Notes: generated from the letters alone by a model not told the origin. Positions 1 to 8,229 are shown, numbered from the stretch's first letter. The stretch is 11,007 nucleotides of DNA from Pavlovales sp. CCMP2436 (GCA_026770615.1 MU631327.1:263232-274238), one strand, 5' to 3'. A program made the numbers and translations.

Positions 1-2
1 TG

Positions 3-207
3 CGCTATTCCCCGCACTCAATGCCCTTCTCGCACGGGCAGATGCTCGACCTCGAGACGGGCTCGCACGCGGCCATCTCGCCCGAGCAGCGCATCTGGCA
101 TCGCGAAGGCGGTCAAGCCATTCGAGAAGGTGATGGACAAGGTGGTTCTCATCGCTCGTGAATTTCGAGGTCTTGAACACGTTGCCTTGGAACGCACCGA
201 AAAATAA
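3..207 (+). CDS. Partial exon of an unrecognised host protein, apparently frameshifted
   Basis: The window opens inside a reading frame. Positions 3-98 read in one frame (includes MPFSHGQMLDLETG and ISPEQRIW). Skipping one base at 99 continues in another frame from 100 (IAKAVKPFEKVMDKVVLIA, then REFRGLEHVALERTEK) to TAA at 205-207. Both halves look like protein and the alternative frames close quickly, so a one-base insertion at 99 is likely, either decay or an assembly error. A GTGAGT donor begins at 210. A second one-base change in the A run at 201-205 would bring the exon into phase with the next exon candidate, so the TAA may not be the true end. I recognise no family. There is no start codon because the 5' end lies outside the window. 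Confidence 0.35.
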   Translation, partial: AIPRTQCPSRTGRCSTSRRARTRPSRPSSASGIAKAVKPFEKVMDKVVLIAREFRGLEHVALERTEK

Positions 208-209
208 TA

Positions 210-313
210 GTGAGTCTTGGGTGCGCCCTCGCTTACCCGACTTCACCTAACCCGCCCTCTCCTGACCCGACCTCGCCTGACCCCCTCCCCCCCCTCTCCG
301 CAATCCGCAACAG
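210..313 (+). other. Probable intron
   Basis: It begins with a consensus GTGAGT donor at 210 and ends in a CAACAG acceptor at 308-313. The interior is C-rich with repeated CCTGACCC-type stretches, which could serve as branch-point and polypyrimidine sequence. The same style of C-rich intron recurs at 438-630, 8390-8484 and 8932-9014. The reading frame before it is broken, so this call rests on splice-site consensus alone. Confidence 0.4.
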
Positions 314-437
314 CGCGCTTACCGGCTGAGAGTGCCCGCGCGCATCGCAACGCTGGGCGCAGCCGGCTTTAAGGAGATGCCGCAGATGTGCATCAAGCTC
401 TTCTACTTTTCACGCGAGTTCGAAAAAGATGAGAACT
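314..437 (+). CDS. Candidate internal exon, unrecognised protein
   Basis: From the CAG acceptor at 311-313 the frame starting CGC GCT TAC is open and reads RAYRLRVPARIATLGAAGFK, then EMPQMCIKLFYFSREFEKDEN. It ends at a GTATGT donor at 438, which leaves one base of a split codon. The next acceptor, GCGCAG at 625-630, supplies two bases and the frame continues open, so the phases agree (phase 1). That agreement is the main support. The amino-acid mix, with alternating hydrophobic and charged residues, looks like a folded domain, but I cannot assign a family. It may belong to the same gene as the proline-rich ORF downstream, since that ORF lies in the same downstream frame. Confidence 0.4.
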
Positions 438-630
438 GTATGTTACGTGTGTGTGTGAGTGTGTGTGTGTGTGTTGTTGTTGTTGCCGGCTTTGTTTGTC
501 CCCCCCCCCCCCCCCCCCCACGCCCCCCCGCCCCACCCACCCCACCCCACCCACCGCACGCACTGCACTGCGCTAATCATGGCGCTTCCCGTTTGGCATC
601 TGTTTACCTGCCCCTGCGACCTGCGCGCAG
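438..630 (+). other. Probable intron with TG repeat and 20-base C run
   Basis: GTATGT donor at 438; acceptor CTGCGCGCAG ending at 630. Inside are a (TG)n tract at roughly 447-474, a short TTG repeat, and an unbroken run of 20 C at 500-519 followed by further C-rich sequence. Phase 1 is preserved between the flanking exons. The ORFs that run through this stretch, including a proline run encoded by the C tract, are artefacts of simple sequence. Confidence 0.5.
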
Positions 631-914
631 GGCTCACGGGCTGGGCGGCAAATGTTGCGCTTGCCGGTCTCGGCTTTAACATCTGCAAATGCGCCATCCT
701 CATGCTCCGAGGTTTTCGCCTTCTCCGGCGTCAGCGCGCGACCGCAGGCAAAAACCTCGGCCCGCTCTACCGGGGGACGGTGGCCCCTGTGTACCCTGAC
801 CGTGGCCGTGTGCAGACAGCTGCCCCCGCCGCCACCTCCGCCGCCGCCGCCATCTTCCCGCCAGTCGCCGCCACCTCCCCGCCGGCGCCAGCCCCTGTGC
901 ACCATATCCGTGTA
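631..914 (+). CDS. Candidate exon, unrecognised; 3' limit uncertain
   Basis: After the acceptor at 630 the split codon completes to Trp and the frame reads LTGWAANVALAGLGFNICK, then CAILMLRGFRLLRR. This gives a short hydrophobic segment followed by basic residues. The frame stays open to TGA at 915-917, becoming alanine- and proline-rich from about 820. The proline-rich ORF that follows (918-1553) lies in the same frame, so this TGA could be removed by an intron. Possible donors leaving the right phase are GTGGCC at 780 and GTGTAC at 789, both weak, with an acceptor at GTCGCAG ending at 929. I cannot choose between them. The last third may be non-coding. Confidence 0.3.
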
Positions 915-917
915 TGA

Positions 918-1553
918 GCCGAGTCGCAGCCTGCCGCCGCTGTTGATGCTGGCCCGTCGCGCCCGATAGCGTTGCTGATGCAGGACGGCCCTCCTTCCGT
1001 GCGGAAGATGCCCAGCTTTAATGTTCATATGCCTCTCTCGCCGCCGACGCCGTACGGAGGGAAGTGGGCGCACTCGCGCGACGGCAGCGAAAATCCCGCA
1101 TCAGCCGCAGCCGCTGCCGCCGGGTCTCCTCCTGCCACCTCTCGCGCCAGTACCTCTCTCTTGGAGCGTCTGCCACCAATCGATGCGCCCCGCCCAAGCA
1201 ACATCATCTCCCCGCCGCCGCCGCAACCTCCGCCGCCGCCGCCACCTCCGCCGCCAACTTTGGCGCCGCCGCCACCTCCGCAGCCACCTGCGGCGCCGCC
1301 GCCACCTCCGCCGCCAACTGTGGCGCCGCCGCCACTTCCGCAGCCACCTGCGGCGCCCGCTCCACCAGCACGGCCTGCCGCCAATCGCCCGGGGCGCCCA
1401 CCGCACCTGCCACCTTTGGGCTCCTCGGACTCACAGGGTCGCCTCGGTAATGGTGGTGCTGAGAATTTCCGATTGGAGATGCTCGCCACGTTGGCTGCAC
1501 GCAGGAGGCTGCTGGTTGAGCCGCCGGCTGACGACGAGCTCGAGTGGAATTGA
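918..1553 (+). CDS. Proline-rich protein with SCAR/WAVE-like connector and acidic tail (C-terminal part)
   Basis: The open frame ends at TGA 1551-1553; the first ATG in it is at 978, but the 5' part probably lies in upstream exons. It has a long polyproline region (about 1210-1375) containing two 20-residue repeats (PPT-L/V-APPP-x-PQPPAAP type), a short linker, then LEMLATLAARRRLLVE and the acidic end PPADDELEWN. In SCAR/WAVE proteins the C-terminus has polyproline, WH2, a connector helix ending in ...ATILSRR..VE, and an acidic tail with a nearly terminal Trp; the last two bind and activate the Arp2/3 complex. The match in connector pattern, acidic run and terminal Trp is good. No clear WH2 motif (LL..I..G..L) precedes it, so G-actin binding would be missing or encoded elsewhere. 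If correct, the product nucleates branched actin at the cell cortex. An unrelated proline-rich protein is the alternative. Confidence 0.5.
   Translation, partial: AESQPAAAVDAGPSRPIALLMQDGPPSVRKMPSFNVHMPLSPPTPYGGKWAHSRDGSENPASAAAAAAGSPPATSRASTSLLERLPPIDAPRPSNIISPPPPQPPPPPPPPPPTLAPPPPPQPPAAPPPPPPPTVAPPPLPQPPAAPAPPARPAANRPGRPPHLPPLGSSDSQGRLGNGGAENFRLEMLATLAARRRLLVEPPADDELEWN
1251..1370 (+). repeat. 60-bp direct repeat encoding 20-residue proline-rich units
   Basis: CCGCCAACT recurs at 1251 and 1311, and the following GGCGCCGCCGCCAC, TCCGCAGCCACCTGCGGCGCC segments match with few changes, giving a 60-bp period. It sits within the polyproline region, keeps the reading frame, and probably arose by in-frame slippage or unequal exchange. 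Confidence 0.75.
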
Positions 1554-1583
1554 TGGGGGGGTCAGGCGATGGCAGGGTTTGTG

Positions 1584-1702
1584 GCGAAATTCGCAGTGCG
1601 AAATTTCGCGCGAAATTAAGAATGCTCAAATCATTTCGCAGCGAAACGAAATTTCGCACGAAATTATTTATACATTTCGCCGCAAAATTTCGCACGAAAT
1701 TT
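1584..1702. repeat. Cluster of AAATTTCG-CGAAATTT palindromes
   Basis: Three near-identical palindromes lie at 1601-1617 (AAATTTCGCGCGAAATT), 1649-1665 (AAATTTCGCACGAAATT) and 1685-1702 (AAATTTCGCACGAAATTT), plus shorter relatives such as GCGAAATTCGC at 1584-1594. Spacings are 48 and 36 bases. The cluster begins about 30 bases after the stop codon of the SCAR/WAVE-like ORF in an abruptly AT-richer patch. It could be 3'-UTR hairpins, a protein-binding array, or the remnant of a short mobile element. No family is recognised. Confidence 0.65.
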
Positions 1703-2041
1703 CGGCCTGTTGTATTTCTAGAAAATATAAAATAGCGCCTCACGGCAAGGGTGTAAGGGCTGATAACTCAGGCTTCCTTATATTTAACCGTGTTCGCAAA
1801 AAAAAATGAAGAAATGCGGGCAACCCTATAAATCAGCGCTCAAGTGCCCTCCGCGCCGTGGGCCGCAGCCAGCGAAGGGAGGGGCCGCAGGGCAGGCGGG
1901 CCGGATGGCTCAGTGCGTAACGACGTGACGCGCCTCAGTCGCAGCGGGCTCGCGCCTCCTCGCCCGTCTTGTTCGCGAAGGACGCGAGGCTGAACGGACG
2001 TCCCAAACGGGCGTTCTGCGCGCACTCGGCGCTCGCTGCGC
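1703..2041. other. No convincing gene
   Basis: AT-rich sequence to about 1830 with an A9-type run near 1798-1806, then GC-rich sequence with short overlapping ORFs on both strands and no splice-supported frame or recognisable domain. A GGATGGCTCAGT string near 1903-1914 resembles a tRNA D-arm start, but no tRNA fold follows. Confidence 0.5.
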
Positions 2042-2548
2042 ATGCGCCTCTCGGCGGTCGCACGCGAGCGCAAGTGCCCGCCTGGGCTCGGAGTGGTCAT
2101 ACTCGACGACTTTGCAGTTGGCCGCCAGGGCCGCCGCGCCAAAGCCGCGGCAGGGTCTCCCTCCGAGCATCAGTCGGAGGATCGTCTGCATGCATGCATG
2201 CATGCATGCATGCACGGACTATGTAGCGAACGGCTGCGAGTTTTGCGACCGGAGTTGGATGGCTGCACACAGCGCGAACTGCTGTATGCAGCCGTCCGAT
2301 CGCGACAGCGGGAAACAGCCGCCATCGTGCTGGGGTCGTGCATTGACCTGACACCATGGGCAAGTCGATCTGCTCGCGCGCGCGCCGGCGCCCAGGAGGC
2401 GGCGAGCAGCGGGCTTGCTGCCGCGCGTCTGCCTTCGCCTGCTGCTCGCCGCGCGCGAGGACGAGGACAAGAGCCTCAACCCGCCACAGGGCATGCGCCC
2501 AGTTGGTGCATCGAGGTGTGCGAGCAGAAGGAGCTCGCGGGAGAATGA
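2042..2548 (+). CDS. Doubtful ORF, no recognised function
   Basis: An open frame of 168 codons runs through the (TGCA)7 repeat. The middle part, from ERLRVLRPELDGCTQRELLY to AIVLGSCIDLTPW (about 2226-2358), looks more protein-like than the rest, which is low-complexity Ala/Arg. Overlapping frames are open too, as expected in GC-rich DNA, so this may be an exon fragment or chance. There are no domains, and the codon pattern is not decisive. Confidence 0.15.
   Translation: MRLSAVARERKCPPGLGVVILDDFAVGRQGRRAKAAAGSPSEHQSEDRLHACMHACMHGLCSERLRVLRPELDGCTQRELLYAAVRSRQRETAAIVLGSCIDLTPWASRSARARAGAQEAASSGLAAARLPSPAARRARGRGQEPQPATGHAPSWCIEVCEQKELAGE
2187..2214. repeat. (TGCA)7 tetranucleotide repeat
   Basis: Seven perfect copies of TGCA, a self-complementary alternating purine-pyrimidine repeat able to form hairpins or Z-DNA. 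Just upstream, CTCCGA at 2161-2166 and TCGGAG at 2174-2179 form a small separate stem-loop. Confidence 0.9.
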
Positions 2549-2569
2549 GCTCGGCACTCGCAGTTTACG

Positions 2570-2895
2570 ATGAGGATGAGCGCGCGGAGCGCCGGCGCAC
2601 CTCGTCGTCGACAAGAGGCGCGCGTCTACGGTCGCTACAGGCAGCATCGGCTCACGTCGAACGCTTCGATGCTCGCTCGGTGCCGAGGTGCTGGCGCACG
2701 GGCGGAGCTCTCTGCGGGCAGTGGCGATCTCCGACCTCGCCCGCCGTCGCCAAGGACGAGCTTCAAGCCGCTGGAGACGATTCGTCTATGTGGCGAGCTC
2801 CGCCCTCTTCAAGACGCTAGCGCGGCCGGCACGCCTCAACGCTGCCACCAGCGCCGGCCCGCGTGCCACCCGCCCGCGCCGGCCACGCGTGCGGC
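2570..2895 (+). other. GC-rich region with overlapping ORFs, possible exon remnant
   Basis: All three forward frames stay open over much of this stretch. The frame through 2688-2820, including SSLRAVAISDLARRRQGR and WRRFVYVASSALFKTLA, has GC-ending codons like the host exons elsewhere in the window and is the best candidate. A protein-coding exon cannot be established. Composition changes sharply at about 2896, where the inserted element appears to begin. Confidence 0.2.
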
Positions 2896-3345
2896 GTAAA
2901 TATAAAAATGTCGCTGGACATCTCAGCTAGAAATGGTTGTGTGCTGGCAGGGGTTGATCTGAGCTAGTGCCTCCCAGTGCCTCCAACGTATAGGTCAGTG
3001 CGCCCCAGACCGGTTGACAGCCTGTTACCCTACCCCTGGGGCGATGGCCGCTGCGGGTTGTACTTATGACAGTAATGAATAAGTCATATAGTATTGGTAA
3101 CGTACCTTGTTATGTATATAACACACTACCGGAGCTCCATCGGCAGGCGCACTAGCCGTAGCGCCCAAGCCAGCGCAGCCTACTAAGGCTTGCAGCAGGC
3201 AATGGGCGTCGCAGCGCTCTGAACAGCAGTATGATTGAACTTAGCTTGGACAGTCAGCCGACAGCTTCGATCCATATAATGTATATTTACTGATAGGGAT
3301 ATAAAAGGCTAACTATAGAAGGCCAAAGGCCAAAGAAAAGGCCAA
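2896..3345 (+). other. LINE 5' region (probable 5' UTR)
   Basis: This is non-coding sequence ahead of the first ATG. Positions 3186-3272 have an inverted, diverged copy at the right edge of the window (11007-10932), including the shared string GCAGCAGGCAATGGGCG, so this is mobile sequence and not host DNA. AT-rich patches with TATATAA-like strings near 3114-3122 and 3299-3306 could serve a promoter, but this is unproven. From 3321 a short GGCCAAA-type repeat runs into and past the start codon. Confidence 0.5.
3186..3272 (+). repeat. Repeat copy 1, inverted relative to the right window edge
   Basis: Aligned by eye with the reverse complement of 10932-11007: the first 38 bases (AGGCTTGCAGCAGGCAATGG onward) match at nearly all positions. 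A diverged stretch follows, then ACAGTCAG-CAGCTT-ATCC agree again. It lies in the LINE 5' region. Confidence 0.75.
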
Positions 3346-3356
3346 ATGCCAAAGGC
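3321..3356 (+). repeat. GGCCAAA-type degenerate tandem repeat at the LINE start codon
   Basis: Copies of GGCCAAA, with variants AAGAAAAGGCC and ATGCCAAAGGCC, run through the first ATG of the LINE reading frame at 3346. The frame is closed upstream by TAG at 3316-3318, so 3346 is the first possible ATG. Confidence 0.7.
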
Positions 3357-4165
3357 CCTATGTACAGTACCTGTAGATAAAACGCATCACCAACTAAAGG
3401 GTAGAAGACGCCTAATCCTAACGGTACCATCACGGTTATCGCGACACATACAGCCAAGCTCAGCGCCGCCAGTAAGGAGCACCAGCCCCGCCACTCGAAA
3501 AAGGTACCTAACCACACACGGAATAAGGAATTTTTACCGCCGAGGCACGCAAGTAGCACGTACTAACCCTCGCCCATGGTATGTAGCGATCAGGGTAGGG
3601 GGAAGCAAGCAATCCTGGCCCGCCAGGACATGGGAAAGGGCGATCAAATCCCCAGCAACACCGTACCGCCGTCAACACACAACCACACCCACCCTCGCCA
3701 GCACGGCGAAACCGCATCTCCCCAAAGCAAAAGTAGAATCTATAACAAACTCAACGACACTAACGCTAGCCAGTGGCAATATAGGCGCAATGGTGGGCGA
3801 GATTCGGAGAAAGATAGTCGAAGTACTAGCTAAACGGCAATCTCCGGACATGTCTGGAAACCCCACAAAGCAGAAACGCCCATATGACATTATCCTTATC
3901 CAGGACACCTCCCTCAAAGCAAACCAATGCCTTGACAACATATTGGACGCCGAATACACAGTATACTATGACCCATTCCCGGGCGCAGTGGGGAGAGAGG
4001 TTGCTATAGCAATCAGCAGCTTACTAGGAACGCCCCTCACAAATATTACCTACGGCTCAAATATAGACAAGATAGCAGCAGGCCGTATAATAACAGGAGA
4101 TATCACCTTTCCAACAAAAGACGGCGACCCGAACGCCCTTTCCAACAATAGAACTCACGCGTTTT
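3346..4165 (+). pseudogene. LINE N-terminal region and first half of APE-like endonuclease
   Basis: An open frame from ATG 3346. Residues 1-137 are basic and low in recognisable motifs, with no CCHC finger, so this is not an evident nucleic-acid-binding ORF1. The endonuclease begins near residue 138: LTLASGNIGAM with the conserved Asn 145, LIQDTSL at 185-191, and GREVAIAIS at 217-225. This enzyme class nicks target DNA to prime reverse transcription. The usual catalytic Glu of the LxQE motif is Asp 187 here. The frame breaks at a T5 run at about 4161-4166, where the next frame carries the expected YVPCDPNA continuation; the remaining residues in the first frame, to a stop at 4270-4272, are junk. 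Confidence 0.75.
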
Positions 4166-4650
4166 TATGTCCCGTGCGACCCGAACGCCAAACAACCCTT
4201 TCTAGATATTTTGGGCACATATCTCCGGGGCCGCTCCAACAGAGTCGGCGTAGCACGCATAGTGGGCGGTGATGGCAATGGTGTCTGGGAAATCAACGAG
4301 AGAATACACAATGACGGCACACTAAACAACGAAACCAGCGAAGCGGCCAGCGCCTTCAGGACGTGCATGGAAAGCTGCCCAGACCTCTACAACCAGAAGC
4401 CACCAGGCTCTAGTTTCGACCCGGAAGCGCTGCCCACACACGAACACGAAAAAGGGAAGTCTCGAATTGACTACCTATTCATAAACGCAAACCTCGAGAA
4501 ATATGTGCGCCACACAGACCGCTTGGAACAGATTTGCGTCCCCACTTTATCTAAGGAAAAGAAAGTAATCAGCGCCCACTACTGGATCGAAGCCACTATA
4601 CCGCTCGAGGAGCTAGGAGACATTGTCCAACCGATCCAAAGAATCCACGT
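4166..4650 (+). pseudogene. LINE endonuclease, second half (frame-shifted piece)
   Basis: It continues the endonuclease in the next frame: FYVPCDPNAKQPFLDIL leads to GDGNGVW (Asp and Asn of the usual GDxN motif retained), SRIDYLFINA (the SRIDY motif retained) and ISAHYWIE at 4568-4591, where most relatives have SDH. The domain is therefore present end to end, but in two frames and with a changed final motif. The frame then drifts between about 4623 and 4680, and the following residues to TGA near 4754 no longer look like the family. Confidence 0.7.
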
Positions 4651-5036
4651 ACACCCGCACCGCTCGCTTCAAATTAGATCTAGCGAATCCCACAGAACGG
4701 AAAGACGCGGTCGAATCAATCAAACCCGCGCTGGGAAAATGGAGAGCATACATTGAAAAAGGGTTCCTCACGGACTCATCAGCCCCTCGCGAATGGCAAG
4801 CATGCTCGAGCACTTTACAGGCGACGCTAGAACAACTTATAGACCTCACAGTCCGGACGGTCCAAGATGCCGTAGGCCAACCCGATCCCGCAAGACATCG
4901 CAAAGAACCAAAACCAGGCCGGCCATGCAGGAAAACGTCATGGGCTCCAGATGCAGGCCCACACGCACAGATGGAATTCTGGTATAAGAAAGCACTAATA
5001 CAGGGGATCGCGGGCAATAAGAACGGCGGATTTTGA
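4651..5036 (+). pseudogene. LINE linker region between endonuclease and RT, piece 1
   Basis: The third frame carries ARFKLDLANPTERKDAVESI, GKWRAYIEKGF and MEFWYKKALIQGIAGNKN, typical of the charged helical linker between endonuclease and RT in LINEs. It ends at TGA 5034-5036, but a shift near 5025 continues as ADFEAEAEFLSLQTNR and further to a TAG near 5163. There is no catalytic motif here. The function in this family is structural or RNA-contacting, by analogy only. Confidence 0.55.
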
Positions 5037-5123
5037 GGCTGAGGCTGAGTTTCTTAGCTTACAGACAAACAGAAGCAATGGTATACAACAAAATAAAGAA
5101 CACTGGCAGGGGCACGCACAAGG

Positions 5124-5784
5124 ATGGTGGGGCCTGGAGAACTTAACGACAACAAAAAAATTGTAGGCTATCTACGCGAGTTTTGCAAAATTGCCGATAA
5201 ATGGCACGAGACCCTACCCCAGCACCCCAAAGCAGCTCCAAATAACAGCGACCAGACTGCATGGGAATCCTACCGGCCCACAGTAGCAACCCTCAGAACT
5301 TTGCCCGTCCCAAAACTACAGCTTTACGCCACCGAACTCAGGAAGCACATGGCAATATACGGCGCCAAAAAGGAGGCGGCTCAAATAATAGCCAACAAAG
5401 CAGCGGACAAAAGACTCCAGAAGGCAATCACCACAGGCCTGTTCCGGGCCGCCTCGAACAACGCCAGGAAGCTCCTCTACCCCCGGCCCATGCAACAGGG
5501 GGTCCACATGATTAGGCACCAGACAACCAGGAAAGTGACAACAAAACCATCCGAAGTCACCTGCATCGCCACGGATTATACACGGACCCTGCTGGGCACC
5601 ACCCCCCCCACCCCCCCCACGAACAAACCATGGCAGGACAAAACAATGGCACGACCCGACATCACGGTGGACGCCAACTAAGGAAAAAACAGACGCCGAC
5701 GCACTTGCTACTGTAAATGACCTCGTCCGCCTAATTACTGCCAGTAGGGCACGCAGCGCACCAGGGATGGAGGAATCCAGTACT
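5124..5784 (+). pseudogene. LINE linker region, piece 2, up to RT motif 0/1
   Basis: One frame reads KKIVGYLREFCKIADKWHE through QLYATELRKHMAIYGAKKEA to a TAA at 5679-5681. The neighbouring frame then carries KEKTDADALATVNDLVRLIT, ASRARSAPG from 5680 to a TAG at 5785. SAPG followed, in yet another frame from 5766, by DGGIQYLALKLLLQ is the APGxDGI signature that opens LINE reverse transcriptases. So at least three small indels fall within about 200 bases here. Confidence 0.65.
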
Positions 5785-5835
5785 TAGCCTTAAAACTGCT
5801 CCTCCAAGCCGACACGGTGGAAAAAACGAAGGTGA

Positions 5836-6939
5836 ACTACACACCATTCTCCCACAAACGTTCTGAACACCACGCTTAAAGAAAAGACCCTGCCAACTCA
5901 ACTAGGCATGTCGGAAATTATCTACTTCTACAAGAAAGGCGACCCCACCAAACTGTCAAACTATAGAGGCTTAGCCCTCCAGAGCGTCATTTATAAGCTC
6001 CCGGCAGTATTCATTGCGGGCCAACTACTTGGCGCTGCGGGTCGAATGGAACTCCTATCGGAACAACAGCTCGCGGCCAGAAAGAATGGCAGAGCGGCGG
6101 ACCACGTAGCAGTGATGGCTGCGGCCATAGCGGAGGCCACGGCGGCAGGAAGAGAACTACACATCATAACATGCGAAATTCAAAAAGCTTATGACGCCGT
6201 CCCACGCTACGCACTGTGGGAAGCCATGGAACTCCACGGTTACCCAACCGAGACTATACGACGAGTACGCATGCTCCAGACGTGCACCGGGGCCACCGTG
6301 CGAACACAGTACGGAAGATCAAAGGACCCTGTCATTACCACAATGGGGTGTAAGCAAGGCTGCCCGCTGAGCCCGATCACCTACTGCTTATTTATGAACA
6401 TGCTCCACCGACAGCTGGACAGGCATCCGGGCGGTTACCAACCGACCCCGCCACCAGGCCACACCCACAGAAAACTGTGCAAACCCCTAAAATATCAAGC
6501 GTACATGGACGACCTAGCACTCTTTGCAGAGAACGCATGTGCGGCCCAGGCCATGATTGGGATAGCAGACCGCTTCCTCGCGGCGTACACGATGGAATTC
6601 AACGCCAAAAATTGCTACCACACCTCAATTCTACCCAAGCTGCACGCAAATTGGGGACCCAATCCACCAATAGAGACAGTCAGCGACGACCGAGGCAACC
6701 CCATTCAGAAAACTTGCATCTGCCTGCCGTCAAGGGAAATAGGCGCCTTACACATTGAGGTCCCCCAGACACCAAACGACAAAATGTTTGAATACTTGGG
6801 CCACCTCCTCCCCACAAATGGCAACTGGGAGGCCCAGGAACGCAAGCTCCGGATCAAACTAGCACAAGCCATGGGGAAAGTTCATCTCGCCTCGAACAAG
6901 GGGGCTTGCCACACCCTCTGGGTTGCCAAGCTCTCTTAA
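5836..6939 (+). pseudogene. LINE reverse transcriptase domain
   Basis: The longest intact stretch of the element. Numbering from ATG 5908: IIYFYKKGDPTKLSNYRGLA (4-23), AADHVAV (63-69), CEIQKAYDAV (89-98), GCKQGCPLSP (147-156), AYMDDL (198-203; the catalytic Asp pair is 201-202, DNA 6508-6513), FNAKN (231-235) and EYLG (295-298). This is the order of the fingers-palm motifs of LINE RTs, which copy the element's RNA at a nicked target. In the motif preceding AYD most RTs have Asp as a metal ligand; here it is Glu 90 (codon GAA, 6175-6177). About 55 residues separate FNAKN and EYLG. TAA at 6937-6939 interrupts the frame, but the same frame continues directly beyond it. Confidence 0.85.
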
Positions 6940-7326
6940 CACGACGCAGTGTCAACACTGCCATACTACATGGGGGCATCGGAGCTATCCGAAGATTTCC
7001 TAAAAACGATGCTCACAGCCATAGTCGAGGCTACACGCCTCCGATGCACACTAGGGACCCACGTAGCAAGAGAGCGCCTATGTGGCCCGCCAGAACGAGA
7101 CGGCCTAGGGATGGTCGACCCACGTGCACAGAACGCGGGTGAGAAGGTGACCACCATGCTGCGCTTGTTGAACTCCCCTGCGGAGTCCGCAACCCAGGCA
7201 CTAGCAGCACACGCACTGAGCGTCGTACAAAATGGGGCCTCGCAACAAGCCAAGGCACGAACCATGCCGACGGCGAGGGGAGCAACCAGAGGCCTAGCAG
7301 AGGCGCCCTCAGGGGAGGCGACGTGA
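6940..7326 (+). pseudogene. LINE thumb/connection region, same frame as the RT
   Basis: It continues in exactly the RT frame after the TAA: HDAVSTLPYYMGASELSEDF, then RDGLGMVDPRAQNAGEKV. The GLGM-P-x-RAQN phrase is typical of the region downstream of the RT in LINE polyproteins. It ends at TGA 7324-7326, again followed in the same frame by open sequence. The two nonsense codons at 6937 and 7324 are the only breaks in about 2.3 kb. Confidence 0.65.
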
Positions 7327-8229
7327 GATCTATTCGAGAACTACGCCTGCCTGCACTCGACACCCATGGGCGAACTTGCCCCCGCCCTCATTCGGCCAGA
7401 CTCAGGTGGCAGACCTTACGATTCAGCGAAGGCCCTCGCGGAATGGAACGCTGGAAGGACACTCAAGCTAACACAATCACGCACCGGGGTCAATGCCCCC
7501 GCACCCGGGAACACGGACGGACAATTGGGAGCATTAAGCAAAGCAGAAGAGGATATACTCCGGACAGGCGGCACCAAAGTACGGGAATCGCTCGTCCAAA
7601 TCCGGAATGCCCTACGAGCAAACGCGGACGACCCAGCGGTGGTGACAGCAGCACACGCCCTATTCACAGATGAGTACCTAAAAGTGTTTATGAAGCTCAA
7701 GACAATACCCCAGCGTCGCAACATCATGAGGTTAATCTTACCTGCACTAACAACGGCAATAGGCGGGCCCATGTGCTATAGGTTCGTGACGCGCCACACA
7801 GCACTTATCCACGCGCTCAGACATCACCCACCGACGGCAGCAAGACCGCAACTGTGCAGCGACCACGTTAGGGTAGATGGCTCATATATCAAACCCGAAG
7901 GGAGCGAACCGGCGCGAGCAGCCGGTGCAGCGTGCTTCTACGCACTCCCCCCAGGCCAGACCAGATACGAGGCACCCACCCCAGAGGCACATATCCTCAC
8001 CTGCGCCTTCTCAGGAGATCAGACGGTTGTCAACGCAGAGTGCAATGCAGTCACACTTGCCCTACAAGCCCTGGCCTACGCGCCTTTCCTACATATAGGA
8101 TGGGACCACGACACAGGCGTTAAACGCCTCGCGCCTGGCACGAACGGAACCCTGACCCCCGCCCCCCATCGCACGGGCTACGGGACCCCTCAAGCTACGA
8201 CGCAAACCCTCACTTCTACCGCCTACTAA
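7327..8229 (+). pseudogene. LINE RNase H domain
   Basis: Same frame as the RT. Residues counted from ATG 7366: a linker to about 160, then VRVDGSY with Asp 171 (7876-7878), NAECNAVTLALQAL with Glu 225 (8038-8040), and LHIGWDHDTGVKRL with Asp 247 (8104-8106). These match the first three acidic positions of RNase H, which removes RNA from the RNA-DNA hybrid. The fourth position is not seen: the frame appears to shift in the C-rich stretch 8150-8170. The neighbouring frame reads NPHFYRLLTLKQRDEAAAAL to about 8280, probably the true C-terminus. The TAA at 8227-8229 is out of the original frame. Confidence 0.7.

Noticed and set aside
443..703. ORFs on both strands through the TG/C-run region
   Set aside because: They are driven by simple repeats in a probable intron.
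1900..1985. tRNA-like GGATGGCTCAGT start
   Set aside because: No acceptor-stem partner, no anticodon arm, and the later TTCGCGA has no matching T stem.
3250..3280. RNA polymerase III B-box (GCTTCGATCC) in the LINE 5' region
   Set aside because: It is a near match only, with no convincing A box at a suitable distance upstream.
4150..5870. Programmed ribosomal frameshifting in the LINE
   Set aside because: There are many shifts, in both directions, mostly without slippery-site context; decay or sequencing indels explain them better.
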